Part shown: one piece after another, positions 51,616 to 59,427 of the stretch
How the letters are laid out: each line of letters begins with the position of its first letter
How positions within the stretch are numbered: position 1 is the first letter of the stretch
DNA from: Desulforamulus hydrothermalis Lam5 = DSM 18033
GTDB taxonomy: Bacteria; Bacillota; Desulfotomaculia; Desulfotomaculales; Desulfotomaculaceae
Reading direction: 5' to 3'
NCBI RefSeq assembly: GCF_000315365.1
Contig: NZ_CAOS01000003.1
Coordinates: 124,001-188,000, forward strand
DNA length: 64,000 nucleotides
Translations under genes and position numbers: made by a program
The notes under the pieces: generated by a model
The model's database searches: none
Told to the model about the DNA's origin: nothing
The model's input: the letters and a program-made list of their open reading frames with translations, nothing else

Positions 51616-52074
51616 ATGTCGAAAAAACATCTTTGTTTAATAATCGGACCGGCTAAGTACCCTGAAGACGACGCCAGAATGGTGGCCCTGTTTTTAGCGG
51701 AGCCAGGCGAAAAATTCATCTGTGGGGCCAGTACCGCCAACATGGTGGCCCGCTACTTGCCTGCAGGTCAAAAGCTGTCCGATGTGCCCGGACTGGCTAT
51801 GGTAACGGACGGCACCTTAATATTAAGCGAGGTGCTGGACATCCTGGCCAGCAATTCCCGGCCGAATCTTCCCGAAAAACAGTATGATGCGCACCGGCTG
51901 GCGGTGGCTTTGCTGGAAGCTGATTCAGTATCTTTTCTTATTGGCATGGCCGTTAATAAATCGCAGCGTAGTCTGAGCTTGCCGGCCAAACCAATTGTGA
52001 AAAGCCGGTTTGTCAGAGAACTGGCGGATATGTTAAAACAAAAGGGCAAACAGGTAATGGCGGAGTATTTCTAA
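51616..52074 (+). CDS. small protein resembling the C-terminal region of hydrogenase-locus SpoIIE-type phosphatases
   Basis: 152-aa soluble protein. EKFICGASTANMVARYLPAGQKLSDVPGLAMVTDGTLILSEVLDIL (about 37-82) recalls the C-terminal region of SpoIIE/PP2C-like proteins found beside NAD-linked hydrogenases in Clostridia, with the pattern CGG(T/S)TA..VAR...G..L.TEG..TL. No phosphatase domain is present. The start is ATG 51616 with GGTGATG; ATG 51598 has no SD. It lies between two terminators and two hydrogenase operons, so a regulatory link is inferred only. Confidence 0.5.
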   Translation: MSKKHLCLIIGPAKYPEDDARMVALFLAEPGEKFICGASTANMVARYLPAGQKLSDVPGLAMVTDGTLILSEVLDILASNSRPNLPEKQYDAHRLAVALLEADSVSFLIGMAVNKSQRSLSLPAKPIVKSRFVRELADMLKQKGKQVMAEYF

Positions 52075-52228
52075 TCTCACCGGGGCCTCCCGGCCGGTAC
52101 GGCAGGCGCCCAAATGGAAAACCTGTGGAAATGCCAATGCTTTTCATTAAATGCTGTTACGCTGATTTGGCAAGCTGCCGTCGGAGATTCACAAAATAAC
52201 TTTATTTTTACGGCTTTATTCAGCGCGG

Positions 52229-52264
52229 GGTGGTGGAATTTTCAATTTCCACCACCTTTTATTG
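52229..52264 (+). terminator. intrinsic terminator
   Basis: Perfect 10-bp arms GGTGGTGGAA (52229-52238) and TTCCACCACC (52247-52256), followed by TTTTATTG. It is 155 bases past the small gene at 51616-52074 and directly before repeat copy C. The gap 52075-52228 shows nothing else recognisable. Confidence 0.85.
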
Positions 52265-52265
52265 T

Positions 52266-52361
52266 TGCCCGCATCCTGTGGGCGCCACCCCAGCGGCTCC
52301 TTCTTTCATCAAGTGCAATAACCGGTGGTTCGACAAGTCGCTGGCAGGGGATCATCAAACC
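52266..52361 (+). repeat. foldback repeat, copy C (right arm with intact end)
   Basis: GCATCCTGTGGGCGCCACCCC and CATCAAGTGC match copy B closely. It ends AGGGGATCATCAAACC, the inverted form of the left end GGTTTATGATCCCCT of copies A and B, so the full element has inverted ends of about 16 bp. Confidence 0.7.
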
Positions 52362-52634
52362 ACTTGAATTTCCTTTATCTACAGTCTGATTTATAATAAT
52401 ATATAATTTTTTCGCCGTAATATTTCATGTCGAAAAAACCCTTTAAAATACCCTTAAAACTACTTGACGCTCGCGAACGTTCTAGGTTAGAATTATTGTA
52501 GTTAATTGTAAGAATATTTATAATGTTTAAATTAGTTTAATTTATCTATTTTATTTTTCAATTATGTCATTTTTCAGACATTTTTCAACAATGAAAACCG
52601 TTAAAATACTATACAGGGAATGGAGGTGTGACGG
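52362..52634. other. AT-rich intergenic region
   Basis: About 270 AT-rich bases holding one clear promoter (52464-52493) for the small gene at 52635. No other feature was recognised. Confidence 0.6.
52464..52493 (+). promoter_or_regulatory. probable sigma-A promoter of the 67-aa gene
   Basis: TTGACG (52464-52469), 18-base spacer, TAGAAT (52488-52493). The spacer holds the palindrome GAACGTTC. The start would be near 52500, about 135 bases before the small gene. Confidence 0.6.
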
Positions 52635-52838
52635 TTGGGTACGCAACAACTGGTCAACGGGCAAATGATTATCACAAGTATTGCCAAATACTCCATCACC
52701 AAGGAAGAAAGCCTAAATTTACCAAAATTTGAGCCATGCATCGACGCTTATGATCAACTTATCTATTTGGTTGCCGACACTCCCCCGGAGATAAATCCTG
52801 CCTATGATTGTTACGGTCAACTGGTTAATTTTTATTAA
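52635..52838 (+). CDS. hypothetical 67-aa protein
   Basis: Not recognised. It has a TTG start 8 bases after GGAGGTG, a good SD, so translation is likely. The product is acidic and soluble, without membrane segment or signal peptide. Its second half shows a loose internal repeat: CIDAYDQLIYLV ... AYDCYGQLVNFY, i.e. Cys, Asp, Tyr and Gln-Leu recurring. It stands alone, 350 bases ahead of hydrogenase operon 2 and behind its own promoter. Function unknown. Confidence 0.6.
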   Translation: MGTQQLVNGQMIITSIAKYSITKEESLNLPKFEPCIDAYDQLIYLVADTPPEINPAYDCYGQLVNFY

Positions 52839-53190
52839 CTGATTAATTTACCATAACTGTTAACCGACAAAATCACATGGTCTTAACGCCAGGGTTTAAT
52901 CATAATATATTCAATGTGAAAATTTTATTTTTCCCCTTAACCTCTTTTATTTAGTATTTCAATCAGTTATAGTAAAGTCATGACAGTTATTTTTTGGAAG
53001 GTGGTGGTATCAGCATTATTTTTTGATTCTTCATAATTATCAAATGGTTAAGGGTTTTGGTGGGCTAGCAAGACAACTATAAAGCTGCCTTTCTTTTTAC
53101 AACCAAGCAGTACAAGCCCTTTATCTGCCAAGACACAGTGTACAAACAGGCAGCAAAAAAAGTGCTTCCGACGAAAGGAGGAACCATTGC
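52839..53190 (+). promoter_or_regulatory. leader region of hydrogenase operon 2
   Basis: About 350 bases without a gene. GCTGCCT near 53086 can pair with AGGCAGC near 53147, while CTGCC near 53129 can pair with the same GGCAG, so two folds compete just before the SD AAAGGAGG. A TATAGT near 52971 could be a -10, but no good -35 is seen. Confidence 0.35.
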
Positions 53191-53670
53191 ATGGGTGCAG
53201 AGTGCAAATGCCAATGTGAACAGGATAATAAGCTGGATGCCCTGTTTGCGCAATATAAGGGCAATCCCAACGGCCTTATTGTCGTAATGGCCGCCATCCA
53301 GGAATCCCAAGGTTACCTGCCCAAAGATCTTTTGGTTAGAACAGCCGAGGAATTGGGCGTTCCCCTCAGTGATGTCTACGGTGTAGCTACCTTTTATGCA
53401 GCTTTCAGCCTCCGCCCCAGGGGCAGACATACCGTCAACCTTTGCCTGGGAACCGCTTGCTATGTGAAAGGTGCTCCCGAAGTACAAGCCATGCTGGAAA
53501 AAGAAATGGGCATTAAGGCCGGCAACACCACCGAAGACCGCCGCTTCAGCCTGGATCTGGTAAGATGCTTGGGAGCTTGCGGCATTGCGCCGGTAATGAC
53601 CGTTAACGGAGAAGTTTACCCGCGAATGACAGCGGAAAAAGTAGCTGAAATTCTGGCCAAATATGAATAA
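53191..53670 (+). CDS. hydC: NADH-linked [FeFe] hydrogenase subunit, NuoE-like (operon 2)
   Basis: 159-aa paralogue of the operon 1 NuoE-like subunit. It has CLGTACYVKG (C-x4-C, about 90) and CLGACGIAP (about 130), and GVATFYAAFSLRPRGRHTVN shared with the paralogue. The N-terminus carries an extra pair of cysteines, MGAECKCQCEQDNK, absent in copy 1. The SD AAAGGAGG is strong. The frame reaches 53670, 22 bases before hydB2. Confidence 0.92.
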   Translation: MGAECKCQCEQDNKLDALFAQYKGNPNGLIVVMAAIQESQGYLPKDLLVRTAEELGVPLSDVYGVATFYAAFSLRPRGRHTVNLCLGTACYVKGAPEVQAMLEKEMGIKAGNTTEDRRFSLDLVRCLGACGIAPVMTVNGEVYPRMTAEKVAEILAKYE

Positions 53671-53692
53671 TACCTCCAGGGAGGTGAAATAT

Positions 53693-55402
53693 ATGAATTT
53701 TACTGAACTCGAATTATTAAGAGCAACTGCTAAGGAAGCTGTTAAATTACGTCTGGGTCAAGAACCCTCTGACAATTATAAATATCATGTGCTGGTATGC
53801 GGCGGTACCGGATGTATATCAATCGGTTGCCAAAATACCCTGGAAGCTCTCCGGAAAGCGATAGACAGTCACGGCTTACAAGATACTGTCAAATTGGTTG
53901 TAACCGGTTGCATGGGTACCTGCGAAATGGGACCGGTTATCACGGTTTTCCCGGAAGGATATTATTACTGCCGCGTGCAACCCGAAGATGCTGAAGAAAT
54001 CGTTACTTCCCACCTCAAACAAGGTAAATATGTGGAGCGGCTTTGCTACCACGCTCCTGACGGAACCGTACAACCCCGCAAATCAGACATGACATTCTTT
54101 AAAAAGCAAAAACGCAATGCCTTGCGCAACTGCGGCCTGATTAACCAAACTTCCCTTGAAGAATACATTGCCATGGACGGCTATGTTGCTTTGGCAAAGG
54201 TTCTGCAGCAAATGACACCCCAGCAGGTCGTAGATGAAATTAAAAAATCCGGCCTGCGCGGTCGCGGCGGCGCCGGCTTCCCCACCGGCGTTAAGTGGCA
54301 ATTCGTATTAGATCAAAAGTCAGACCAGAAATACATCGTGTGCAACGGCGACGAGGGCGACCCGGGTGCCTTTATGGATCGCTCTGTACTGGAAGATGAC
54401 CCCTATTCTGTTATTGAAGCAATGACCATTGGTGGATTTGCGGTGGGCGCCAATAAGGGTTATGCCTACATTCGTTTGGAATACCCCAGGGCTATTGATC
54501 ACTTCACCAAAGCCCTTAACCGGGCCAGAGAAGTGGGCCTGTTAGGCAACAATATCTTGGGCAGTGATTTCAGTTTTGATATTGAAATCCGGGTTGGTGC
54601 CGGCGCCTTTGTTTGCGGCGAAGAAACCGCCCTGCTGGCCTCCATTGAAGGTCGTCGCGGTGAGCCCCGGCCACGTCCGCCCTTCCCCGCCGTTTCCGGC
54701 TTATTTGGCAAACCCACCGTTATTAATAACGTGGAAACCTGGGCTAACATTTGCCCAATAATTATTAACGGTGGCGACTGGTATGCCTCTATGGGTACCG
54801 AAAAGAGCAAAGGTACCAAAGTCTTCACGCTGGCCGGCAAAATTACCAATACCGGCTTGGTGGAAGTGCCTATGGGCATTACCCTGCGGGAAATGGTAGA
54901 AGATATTGGCGGCGGTGTACCGGGCGGTAAAGCCTTTAAGGCTGCCCAAACCGGTGGTCCCTCCGGCGGTTGCATCCCGGCCGCTTATCTTGACACACCG
55001 ATTGATTATGAAAACCTGGCTGCCCTTGGTTCCATTGTTGGTTCCGGCGGTATGATTATCGTTGACGAAGGAACCTGTATGGTTGACCTGGCAAAATTCT
55101 ACCTGGGCTTTACCCAGGACGAATCCTGCGGTAAATGCACCCCCTGCCGCATTGGCACCAAGCGTATGCTGGAAATTCTTGAACGAATCACAAAGGGGTT
55201 AGGCAAGGAAGGCGATTTGGAACTGTTAATTGAACTGGCCAACTCCATTAAGGCTTCTGCCCTTTGCGGCCTGGGTCAAACTGCTCCGAACCCCATCCTC
55301 AGCACCCTGCGTTATTTCCGCGATGAATATGAAGCACACATTAAGGATAAAGTCTGCCCGGCCGGCGTTTGTAAAATGCCCCGCAAAGGCCTAAAATCCT
55401 AG
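53693..55402 (+). CDS. hydB: NADH-linked [FeFe] hydrogenase flavoprotein subunit HydB (operon 2), lacking the C-terminal ferredoxin domain
   Basis: 569-aa paralogue of HydB1. The N-terminal [2Fe-2S] domain (CGGTGC... GCMGTC), NuoF core (GLRGRGGAGFPTGVKW, CNGDEGDPGAFMDR) and [4Fe-4S] site (ESCGKCTPCRIG) are intact. After DKVCPAGVC the protein ends with KMPRKGLKS, whereas HydB1 continues into 2x[4Fe-4S]. The end is clean, and hydA2 follows 20 bases later with its own SD. I start at ATG 53693 with GGGAGGTG; upstream codons overlap the NuoE gene. Confidence 0.95.
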   Translation: MNFTELELLRATAKEAVKLRLGQEPSDNYKYHVLVCGGTGCISIGCQNTLEALRKAIDSHGLQDTVKLVVTGCMGTCEMGPVITVFPEGYYYCRVQPEDAEEIVTSHLKQGKYVERLCYHAPDGTVQPRKSDMTFFKKQKRNALRNCGLINQTSLEEYIAMDGYVALAKVLQQMTPQQVVDEIKKSGLRGRGGAGFPTGVKWQFVLDQKSDQKYIVCNGDEGDPGAFMDRSVLEDDPYSVIEAMTIGGFAVGANKGYAYIRLEYPRAIDHFTKALNRAREVGLLGNNILGSDFSFDIEIRVGAGAFVCGEETALLASIEGRRGEPRPRPPFPAVSGLFGKPTVINNVETWANICPIIINGGDWYASMGTEKSKGTKVFTLAGKITNTGLVEVPMGITLREMVEDIGGGVPGGKAFKAAQTGGPSGGCIPAAYLDTPIDYENLAALGSIVGSGGMIIVDEGTCMVDLAKFYLGFTQDESCGKCTPCRIGTKRMLEILERITKGLGKEGDLELLIELANSIKASALCGLGQTAPNPILSTLRYFRDEYEAHIKDKVCPAGVCKMPRKGLKS

Positions 55403-55422
55403 AGGATAGGAGGGGAAAAGGC

Positions 55423-57204
55423 ATGGCAACCGTAACACTGACGATTGATAATATAAAAGTTGAAGTTGAACAGGGTTCAACCATCTTAGAAGCTGCCAAA
55501 AAAATTGGTATTAATATTCCTACCCTTTGCTATATGAAGGAAATTAATGCCATTGGCGCCTGTCGTATTTGCGTGGTTGAAGTCCAGGGTGCCCGGGCCC
55601 TGCAGGCTGCCTGTGTAACTCCCGTGGCCGAAGGAATGGTTGTCAAAACCAATTCTGCGGCCGTACGGGCTTCACGCAAAATGACCCTGGAACTGATTCA
55701 ATCCAACCACCCGCAGGAATGCAATACCTGCCTGCGCAACAACAACTGTGAACTGCAAGCTTTGTCAGAGGCCATGGGTCTTAAAGAAATACGTTTCGTA
55801 AGACCGGCCCAAAGCCACAGCAAGGACGATATTGACAGTTCGTCACCCTCAATTGTCCGGGATCCCCGTAAATGCATTCTGTGCCGCCGTTGTGTAGCTG
55901 TTTGCGAAAAGGTACAGGGCGTTAAGTGCATCAGTGCGGTAAACCGCGGTTTTGAAACCATTGTTGCTCCTCCTTTTAATCAGGGCCTTATGGATGTTAA
56001 CTGCACCATGTGCGGCCAGTGCTCCCTGGTCTGCCCCACCGGCGCCATTACCGAAGTGGACGATACCGGTAAAGTATGGCAAGCCTTGGATGATCCCACC
56101 AAACACGTGGTGGTGCAAACCGCACCGGCCGTGCGTGTAGCCATTGCTGAGGAATTTGGCATGGAGCCCGGCACCGTCAGCACCGGCAAACTGGTAGCAG
56201 CCTTGCGTCGCTTGGGCTTTGACAGCGTAATGGATACTGACTTCACAGCCGACCTTACCATTATTGAAGAAGGCAACGAGTTTATTAAGCGTGTTACCGA
56301 AGGCGGCGTGCTGCCAATGATTACCTCCTGCAGCCCCGGCTGGATTAAATATATTGAAATGTACTATCCTGACCTGCTGGCTCACCTGTCCACCTGTAAA
56401 TCACCCCAGCAAATGTTTGGCGCCCTGGTTAAGACCTTCTATGCTGAAAAGAAAGGTATTGACCCCGCCAGTATTGTCAGCGTATCAATCATGCCTTGCA
56501 CCGCTAAAAAATTTGAAGCCCAGCGAGATGAACTGAAAGACAGCGGTTATCAGGATGTTGACGTTGTACTGACTACCCGTGAACTGGGTCGCATGCTGCG
56601 GGAAATTGGCATTGATTGGGAAAATCTGCCGGATGAGGATTATGATGCTCCCATGGGTCTTTCCACCGGTGCTGCGGTTATCTTTGGTGCTACCGGCGGT
56701 GTTATGGAAGCTGCCGTACGTACCGTATACGAAGTAATTACCAAAGAACCGATGCCGGACATCAACTTAACTCCGGTTCGCGGTATGGAAGGTATTAAAG
56801 AAGCCACTCTAAAAGTTGGCGACCTGGACGTTAAAGTGGCGGTTGCTCACACTTTGGGCAATGCCCGCAAGCTGCTGGATAAAATACGGGCCGGTGAAGC
56901 AGATTATCACTTTATTGAAATCATGTGCTGCCCCGGTGGCTGCATCGGCGGCGGCGGCCAGCCCATCCCCACCAACCTGGAAGTACGCCTCAAGCGTATC
57001 GGTGGTATCTATAAGGCTGACGAAGACCTGCCTATCCGCAAATCTCACGAAAACCCGGCCATTAAAGCAATTTACGAAGAATTCCTGGGTCAACCTCTGG
57101 GCGAAAAATCCCATAAGCTGTTGCACACCCACTATGTACCGCGGGGTGTCTACAGAAAGCCCGAGGGTCTGCCTGAAAGGGTACCAAGCGGTGATCATCA
57201 TTAA
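55423..57204 (+). CDS. hydA: [FeFe] hydrogenase catalytic subunit HydA (operon 2)
   Basis: 593 aa. It has an N-terminal [2Fe-2S] domain (CYMKEINAIGACRIC), His-Cys cluster (NHPQECNTCLRNNNCELQ), 2x[4Fe-4S] (CILCRRCVAVCEK ... CTMCGQCSLVCPTG), and H-cluster motifs TSCSPGW (about 300), MPCTAKK (about 356) and EIMCCPGGCIGGGG (about 500). Compared with HydA1, the second Cys of TSCCPGW is Ser, and there is no C-terminal [2Fe-2S]-like domain: it ends soon after LLHTHYVPRGVY. The SD AGGAGGGG precedes the ATG. Confidence 0.95.
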   Translation: MATVTLTIDNIKVEVEQGSTILEAAKKIGINIPTLCYMKEINAIGACRICVVEVQGARALQAACVTPVAEGMVVKTNSAAVRASRKMTLELIQSNHPQECNTCLRNNNCELQALSEAMGLKEIRFVRPAQSHSKDDIDSSSPSIVRDPRKCILCRRCVAVCEKVQGVKCISAVNRGFETIVAPPFNQGLMDVNCTMCGQCSLVCPTGAITEVDDTGKVWQALDDPTKHVVVQTAPAVRVAIAEEFGMEPGTVSTGKLVAALRRLGFDSVMDTDFTADLTIIEEGNEFIKRVTEGGVLPMITSCSPGWIKYIEMYYPDLLAHLSTCKSPQQMFGALVKTFYAEKKGIDPASIVSVSIMPCTAKKFEAQRDELKDSGYQDVDVVLTTRELGRMLREIGIDWENLPDEDYDAPMGLSTGAAVIFGATGGVMEAAVRTVYEVITKEPMPDINLTPVRGMEGIKEATLKVGDLDVKVAVAHTLGNARKLLDKIRAGEADYHFIEIMCCPGGCIGGGGQPIPTNLEVRLKRIGGIYKADEDLPIRKSHENPAIKAIYEEFLGQPLGEKSHKLLHTHYVPRGVYRKPEGLPERVPSGDHH

Positions 57205-57212
57205 AATTTTTA

Positions 57213-58552
57213 GGCTCTATGTCAAATGTTGGGGTGACAGGTGTCTACGGATACCTGTCGCCATATTTTTATGTCCAAAATTAAGCGCAGCAGTGAAGAA
57301 TACGTGAGCGGAATCTATTAAAATTTCTAAAACCAAAAGCATTACGCTTGATGACTTTAATTTTGTTGTTGTAGCCTTCAATACACCCATTTGAGTAAGG
57401 GACATCAAATGAATTTAGAATTTCAGTTTTCCAGTTTACGATTGTATTAGCCAGGTAGTAAAATTCTTTGATTTTATGTTGTTTAACGAGATTTAGCCAC
57501 CGGTTAAGTTTTGATTCTGCTTCAACAGAGGAACTTGCCTTTACAAAATCCATGAACTGTTCTTTCAAAAGATAAGAAACTCTAAGTTCATCATTAAAAC
57601 GAAGGATGTTGGCCAATTTGATTTTAGAATCATCGCTTAACTTATCGGGTCTTGAGAGAAGGAGTCTACGGCTGAATTTTAAAAATCGGCGTTTTTCATA
57701 AGGTAAAGACTGCTGAACACGTTTTCTGACCTTATCAATAGCCCAAATGCAGTTTCTGACGTAGTGAAAGCGATCAATAACAATCGTAGCGTTAGGAAAA
57801 ACCAGTTCGGCAGCCCGCTTATAAGGGCCCCACATATCAATAACAACATACTTAACCTTATCGAGATTATTAAACTTTTTAAAGTAGCTAACCAGATAAT
57901 CCTGGGTACGGCTTTCAAGGATGTCAAGGACTTTGGAACTAATGGGATCAGCCAGAATGCAATGGTATTTACCTTTGTCAGTAGTGCCTTTAAACTCATC
58001 AATAGAGAGGACAGTAGGCAATTCCTTAAGGCTATAGGATAGGTAATCAAGGATTCTAGTGATAGTACATGGAGAGAGAGAAAAATCATCAGCGACAGAG
58101 CACATACTGGAGTTTGAGCGGAGCCTATCCACAACGGCCATAATCAGTCGTTTAGTCATTCTTTGATATTTACCGACAAAGTCAACTTGTTCGTAAAACT
58201 TCTTGTTACATTTACGGCAGTTATATCGTCGCTTGCGATATATTAAGTAAAGGGGTTTATTTAGCCAGGGAATATCCTTAATCTTTTGAGTTCGGTAGTC
58301 ATGGATAGATTTAGTTAATGTCCCACAAGCAGGGCACTTATGGGGTCTAACGGGCATTGATAGAGAGATTTCAGAGTGGCTGTCAAAATGCTCAACATTG
58401 CTAATAATAACATCTTTCAAATTAATAAAATTTCTGATAGACTGAAATTGCATTTGGAAGAATACCTCCTCTTTGAGGGTTTGGTTTGGCGACTAAGGTA
58501 TTCGACCAAATGCTTTTCTTTTTCCTGTCACCCCAACATTTATTTTAGAGCC
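57213..58552. mobile_element. ISL3-family insertion sequence, about 1.34 kb
   Basis: The ends are inverted repeats. The left starts GGCTCTATGTCAAATG and the right, reversed, starts GGCTCTAAAATAAATG, both continuing TTGGGGTGACAGG. This gives 29 bp with a five- to six-base mismatched patch. One transposase gene lies between, reading leftward. No matching 8-bp target duplication is seen (left flank AATTTTTA, right flank AAAATAAA). The left end lies 8 bases past the hydA2 stop. Base use is clearly more AT-rich than the neighbours, suggesting recent arrival. Confidence 0.92.
57281..58453 (-). CDS. ISL3-family transposase
   Basis: 390-aa DDE transposase. The N-terminal zinc-finger-like domain (CPACGTLTKSIHDYR ... 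CRKCNKKF, about 39-85) is followed by a helix-turn-helix region (CSVADDFSLSPCTITRIL). Catalytic acids lie in LSIDEFKGT (about 165), YVVIDMWGPYKRA (about 220) and NGCIEGYNNKIKVIKRNAFG (about 360). The frame is intact, so the element may be active. Confidence 0.94.
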   Translation of the reverse strand: MQFQSIRNFINLKDVIISNVEHFDSHSEISLSMPVRPHKCPACGTLTKSIHDYRTQKIKDIPWLNKPLYLIYRKRRYNCRKCNKKFYEQVDFVGKYQRMTKRLIMAVVDRLRSNSSMCSVADDFSLSPCTITRILDYLSYSLKELPTVLSIDEFKGTTDKGKYHCILADPISSKVLDILESRTQDYLVSYFKKFNNLDKVKYVVIDMWGPYKRAAELVFPNATIVIDRFHYVRNCIWAIDKVRKRVQQSLPYEKRRFLKFSRRLLLSRPDKLSDDSKIKLANILRFNDELRVSYLLKEQFMDFVKASSSVEAESKLNRWLNLVKQHKIKEFYYLANTIVNWKTEILNSFDVPYSNGCIEGYNNKIKVIKRNAFGFRNFNRFRSRILHCCA

Positions 58553-58562
58553 AAAATAAAAT

Positions 58563-58590
58563 GAGCAGGGTGGTTTGGTAACCCCTGCCA
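58563..58590 (-). terminator. probable terminator of the YkgJ-family gene
   Basis: The minus strand has GCAGGG ... CCCTGC with an inner GG/CC pair, followed by TCATTTTATTTT, just past the stop at 58598 and beside the right end of the insertion sequence. Confidence 0.6.
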
Positions 58591-58597
58591 ACACAGT

Positions 58598-59326
58598 TTA
58601 ACTGTTTTTATTTAAAATCAGTTTGATTTGTAATAAATTTTGCAGTTTGCCAAGCTGTTCCGGCAACCATTTAAAGGCAAATTTCATTAAAGCAACATCA
58701 TCAGACATGATTTGCTGCAACTCAAGTTCCCCAACATCCTGTGTTAAAACGGGATGACTCCTTAGCATGCTTCTAAATTCATCCAGATTATAACAACCCA
58801 ACAAAATCATTTGCATAATAAATGAATCCAGCTCTTTTGCGCCGGTTAGTTTAATTTTAGAAGGTATTTGGCTGAAATATTTTTCCGGCTCTTCATAGGC
58901 AGCTAACCCCTGGTTATCCATCCACTCCTGAACAGTCCATTCCTTGGTTTCATTAAGGCCAAGACAACGGGCTTGATCAAAGGCAACACCATACTCCCCG
59001 ACCCCCCTCACCTCTAAGGGCGCCATACGGCAAGACCACGGGCGCACCTGATAAATAGTGCATCCCACATCAGAAATAAAAGGGCAAACCAGGTTGTCCT
59101 CCCGCATCTTAAGAATAACCACCGGAAACCCGACTTTAGGTGTTCTTAAGACATGAGTATAGCCGGTTAAAAATTCTTCAGAGGATATTTTTAAATAATT
59201 CTTAATCCGCAATACATCGTAAGGAGTTAAAAAAATATTTATATCCCGGCAGCATTTTTTAAAACAAGCCAATTGGGCATGACAAGAAAAAGTAAATTTA
59301 TCTTGTAATTTAAGGCTTTTACCCAT
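58598..59326 (-). CDS. YkgJ family cysteine-cluster protein
   Basis: 242-aa protein with the zinc/iron-binding Cys set of the YkgJ (CxxCxxCC-like) family: FSCHAQLACFKKCCRD (about 13-28), then LVCPFISDVGCTIYQVRPWSCRMAPLEVRG (about 83-112) and ARCLGL. Its role is unknown. The C-terminal 100 residues are helical and not recognised. The start is ATG 59326, 7 bases after AAGGAG; the longer frame from 59371 runs past that SD. Confidence 0.85.
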   Translation of the reverse strand: MGKSLKLQDKFTFSCHAQLACFKKCCRDINIFLTPYDVLRIKNYLKISSEEFLTGYTHVLRTPKVGFPVVILKMREDNLVCPFISDVGCTIYQVRPWSCRMAPLEVRGVGEYGVAFDQARCLGLNETKEWTVQEWMDNQGLAAYEEPEKYFSQIPSKIKLTGAKELDSFIMQMILLGCYNLDEFRSMLRSHPVLTQDVGELELQQIMSDDVALMKFAFKWLPEQLGKLQNLLQIKLILNKNS

Positions 59327-59427
59327 TACTCCGCTCCTTCTGTTCACCTTATGTTTTAATGCCTTGCTCAAAATTATATCACATGAAGATTATTTTACTG
59401 ATAAATTTATTTTTTCACAGTTATTTT

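Noticed and set aside
52471-52483. LexA (SOS) box CGAACGTTC near the 67-aa gene promoter
   Set aside because: The two half-sites touch; the Gram-positive SOS box needs four bases between CGAAC and GTTCG.
57205-58560. 8-bp target duplication around the ISL3 element
   Set aside because: Flanks AATTTTTA and AAAATAAA do not match.
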